From Bacteroidota bacterium (GTDB lineage Bacteria; Bacteroidota; Bacteroidia; Chitinophagales; Chitinophagaceae), in contig JAPLEH010000035.1 of assembly GCA_026391455.1 (NCBI GenBank), positions 62,001 to 126,000 of the forward strand: 64,000 nt of DNA, in the 5' to 3' direction. Position numbers and translations under genes: made by a program. Under the pieces are notes generated by a model, which worked only from the letters and a program-made list of their open reading frames with translations, searched no databases and was not told the origin of the DNA. This document shows, one piece after another, positions 63,174 to 64,000 of the stretch (within the stretch, counting starts at the first letter, position 1; each line of letters begins with the position of its first letter).

Positions 63174-64000
63174 ATGAGACCAACTGCTTTAAAACTAACT
63201 GCCGGACTCCTGCTCTTTTGTGGTTTGTCATCCACTGTAAAAGCTCAGGTAGAACCTATCAACGTTGTTACCACTGCTGTCCCTTTTTTACGTATTTCAC
63301 CTGATGCCCGCTCTGGCGGTATGGGTGAGCTCGGTGTTGCCACTTCTCCTGACCAATATTCAGGTCTGTGGAACATGGGTAAAGTTGCCTTCAACCAATC
63401 CAGCGGTGTAGGTGTTACTTATACTCCCTGGCTGAAAGACCTCGTAAACGATGTTTACCTGCTCACTCTTTCTGGTCAATATAAATTTGATGACAACCAG
63501 GCTATCAGCGCTTCAGTTCGCTATTTCAGCCTCGGTAACATCACTTTTACTGATAACCTCGGAAATGACTTCGGTAGCTTCCGTCCCCGCGAATTTGGTA
63601 TCGATGTAGGATACTCCCGTAAGCTGAATGCTAAAAACGGTGTTGGTATCGCCCTGAAATATATCAACTCAAACCTGGCTGGTGGTACTACCGTTGGTAG
63701 CACTACTTATAAAGCTGGTAGCTCTGTGGCTGCTGACCTCGGTTGGTATCACACTGGTACAAAAGGCTGGAGCTGGGGTGTTGTATTACAAAACCTCGGT
63801 GCTAAAATCTCTTACACTGACAATGCAGATGCAAAAGATTTCATCCCCGCTAACTTAGGTTTTGGTGGTAACTACACTAAAAAATTCAACAACGTAAACC
63901 AAATCTCTTTTGGTGTTGAAGTAAACAAACTTCTGGTTCCCACTCCTCCTGCTGAAGGAGATCCTGTAGCACTGGATGAGTACAGAAACAAAGGTGTACT
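63174..64000 (+). CDS. porV: T9SS outer-membrane shuttle protein PorV (partial, runs off the window)
   Basis: The first 275 codons are present. It has a signal peptide (about 1-25, ending VKAQ), then FLRISPDARSGGMGELGVAT, the hallmark N-terminus of PorV (LptO), and a beta-barrel pattern of alternating strands. PorV binds T9SS cargo and passes it to the PorU sortase. Codon use is strongly biased (GGT, GCT, ACT, CTC), unlike most neighbours, as expected for a very highly expressed protein. Confidence 0.92.
   Translation, partial: MRPTALKLTAGLLLFCGLSSTVKAQVEPINVVTTAVPFLRISPDARSGGMGELGVATSPDQYSGLWNMGKVAFNQSSGVGVTYTPWLKDLVNDVYLLTLSGQYKFDDNQAISASVRYFSLGNITFTDNLGNDFGSFRPREFGIDVGYSRKLNAKNGVGIALKYINSNLAGGTTVGSTTYKAGSSVAADLGWYHTGTKGWSWGVVLQNLGAKISYTDNADAKDFIPANLGFGGNYTKKFNNVNQISFGVEVNKLLVPTPPAEGDPVALDEYRNKGV

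Overview
The window reads as a chromosomal segment of a Bacteroidota bacterium, most likely the family Chitinophagaceae. The grounds are type IX secretion and gliding genes (gldF, gldG, gldJ, porV), two secreted proteins with T9SS C-terminal sorting domains, the MurF-Alr fusion, near-absence of Shine-Dalgarno sites, and many promoters with the Bacteroidota -7 element TAnnTTTG (terC, lspA, gltX, a tRNA-Ser and others). No 16S or marker phylogeny is available here, so the genus is not called.

Layout. 0.2-3 kb: methylmalonyl-CoA epimerase and an iscS-iscU-iscA set. 3-10 kb: gldF-gldG, a TerC membrane protein, murF-alr fusion, lspA. 10-20 kb: two large T9SS cargo proteins, fumarase, a GH29 fucosidase, enoyl-CoA hydratase, then a 1.3 kb sparsely coding stretch. 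20.5-25.5 kb: a LytS-type propeller sensor kinase with its LytTR regulator. 25.5-29.8 kb: transglutaminase, alpha-E and circularly permuted ATP-grasp genes plus a B12-binding protein. 29.8-33.6 kb: an unusual operon of an Lgt-like membrane enzyme, a radical SAM protein resembling the tetraether-lipid synthase family, two related three-helix mini-proteins and an aldo/keto reductase. 34.9-36.8 kb: two YeeE/YedE sulfur transporters. 37-44 kb: two secreted caspase-fold proteins, a small lipoprotein and a TPR membrane protein. 44-49 kb: a sulfide-oxidation cluster (thioredoxins, persulfide dioxygenase-rhodanese, SQR-like flavoprotein, small membrane proteins) ending in tRNA-Ser. 49-50.3 kb: an AT-rich orphan gene bracketed by structured repeats. 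50.3-64 kb: AraC regulator, lipoproteins, TatD, polysaccharide deacetylase, gltX, rhodanese, TauE/SafE, a Crp/Fnr regulator, murF, gldJ and the start of porV.

How the genes work together. The sulfur genes at 35 kb, 46-48 kb and 57.5 kb appear to form one regulon. Five promoters carry a GTGA-N6-TCAC-like palindrome, and in every case its centre lies exactly 29.5 bases upstream of a -7-like octamer, which is class II activator geometry. The Crp/Fnr protein at 58.9-59.5 kb has a recognition helix (R179, E180, S183, R184) suited to such a half-site. A plausible flow is sulfide to persulfide by the SQR-like enzyme, persulfide to sulfite by the dioxygenase, and export or uptake by the TauE/SafE and YeeE proteins.

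Intergenic DNA is unusual. It holds several degenerate tandem arrays with a strict 7- or 8-base period, an 80-87 base tandem repeat within an operon, a recurring palindrome, and a 155-base repeat family with nested stems supported by compensatory base changes.
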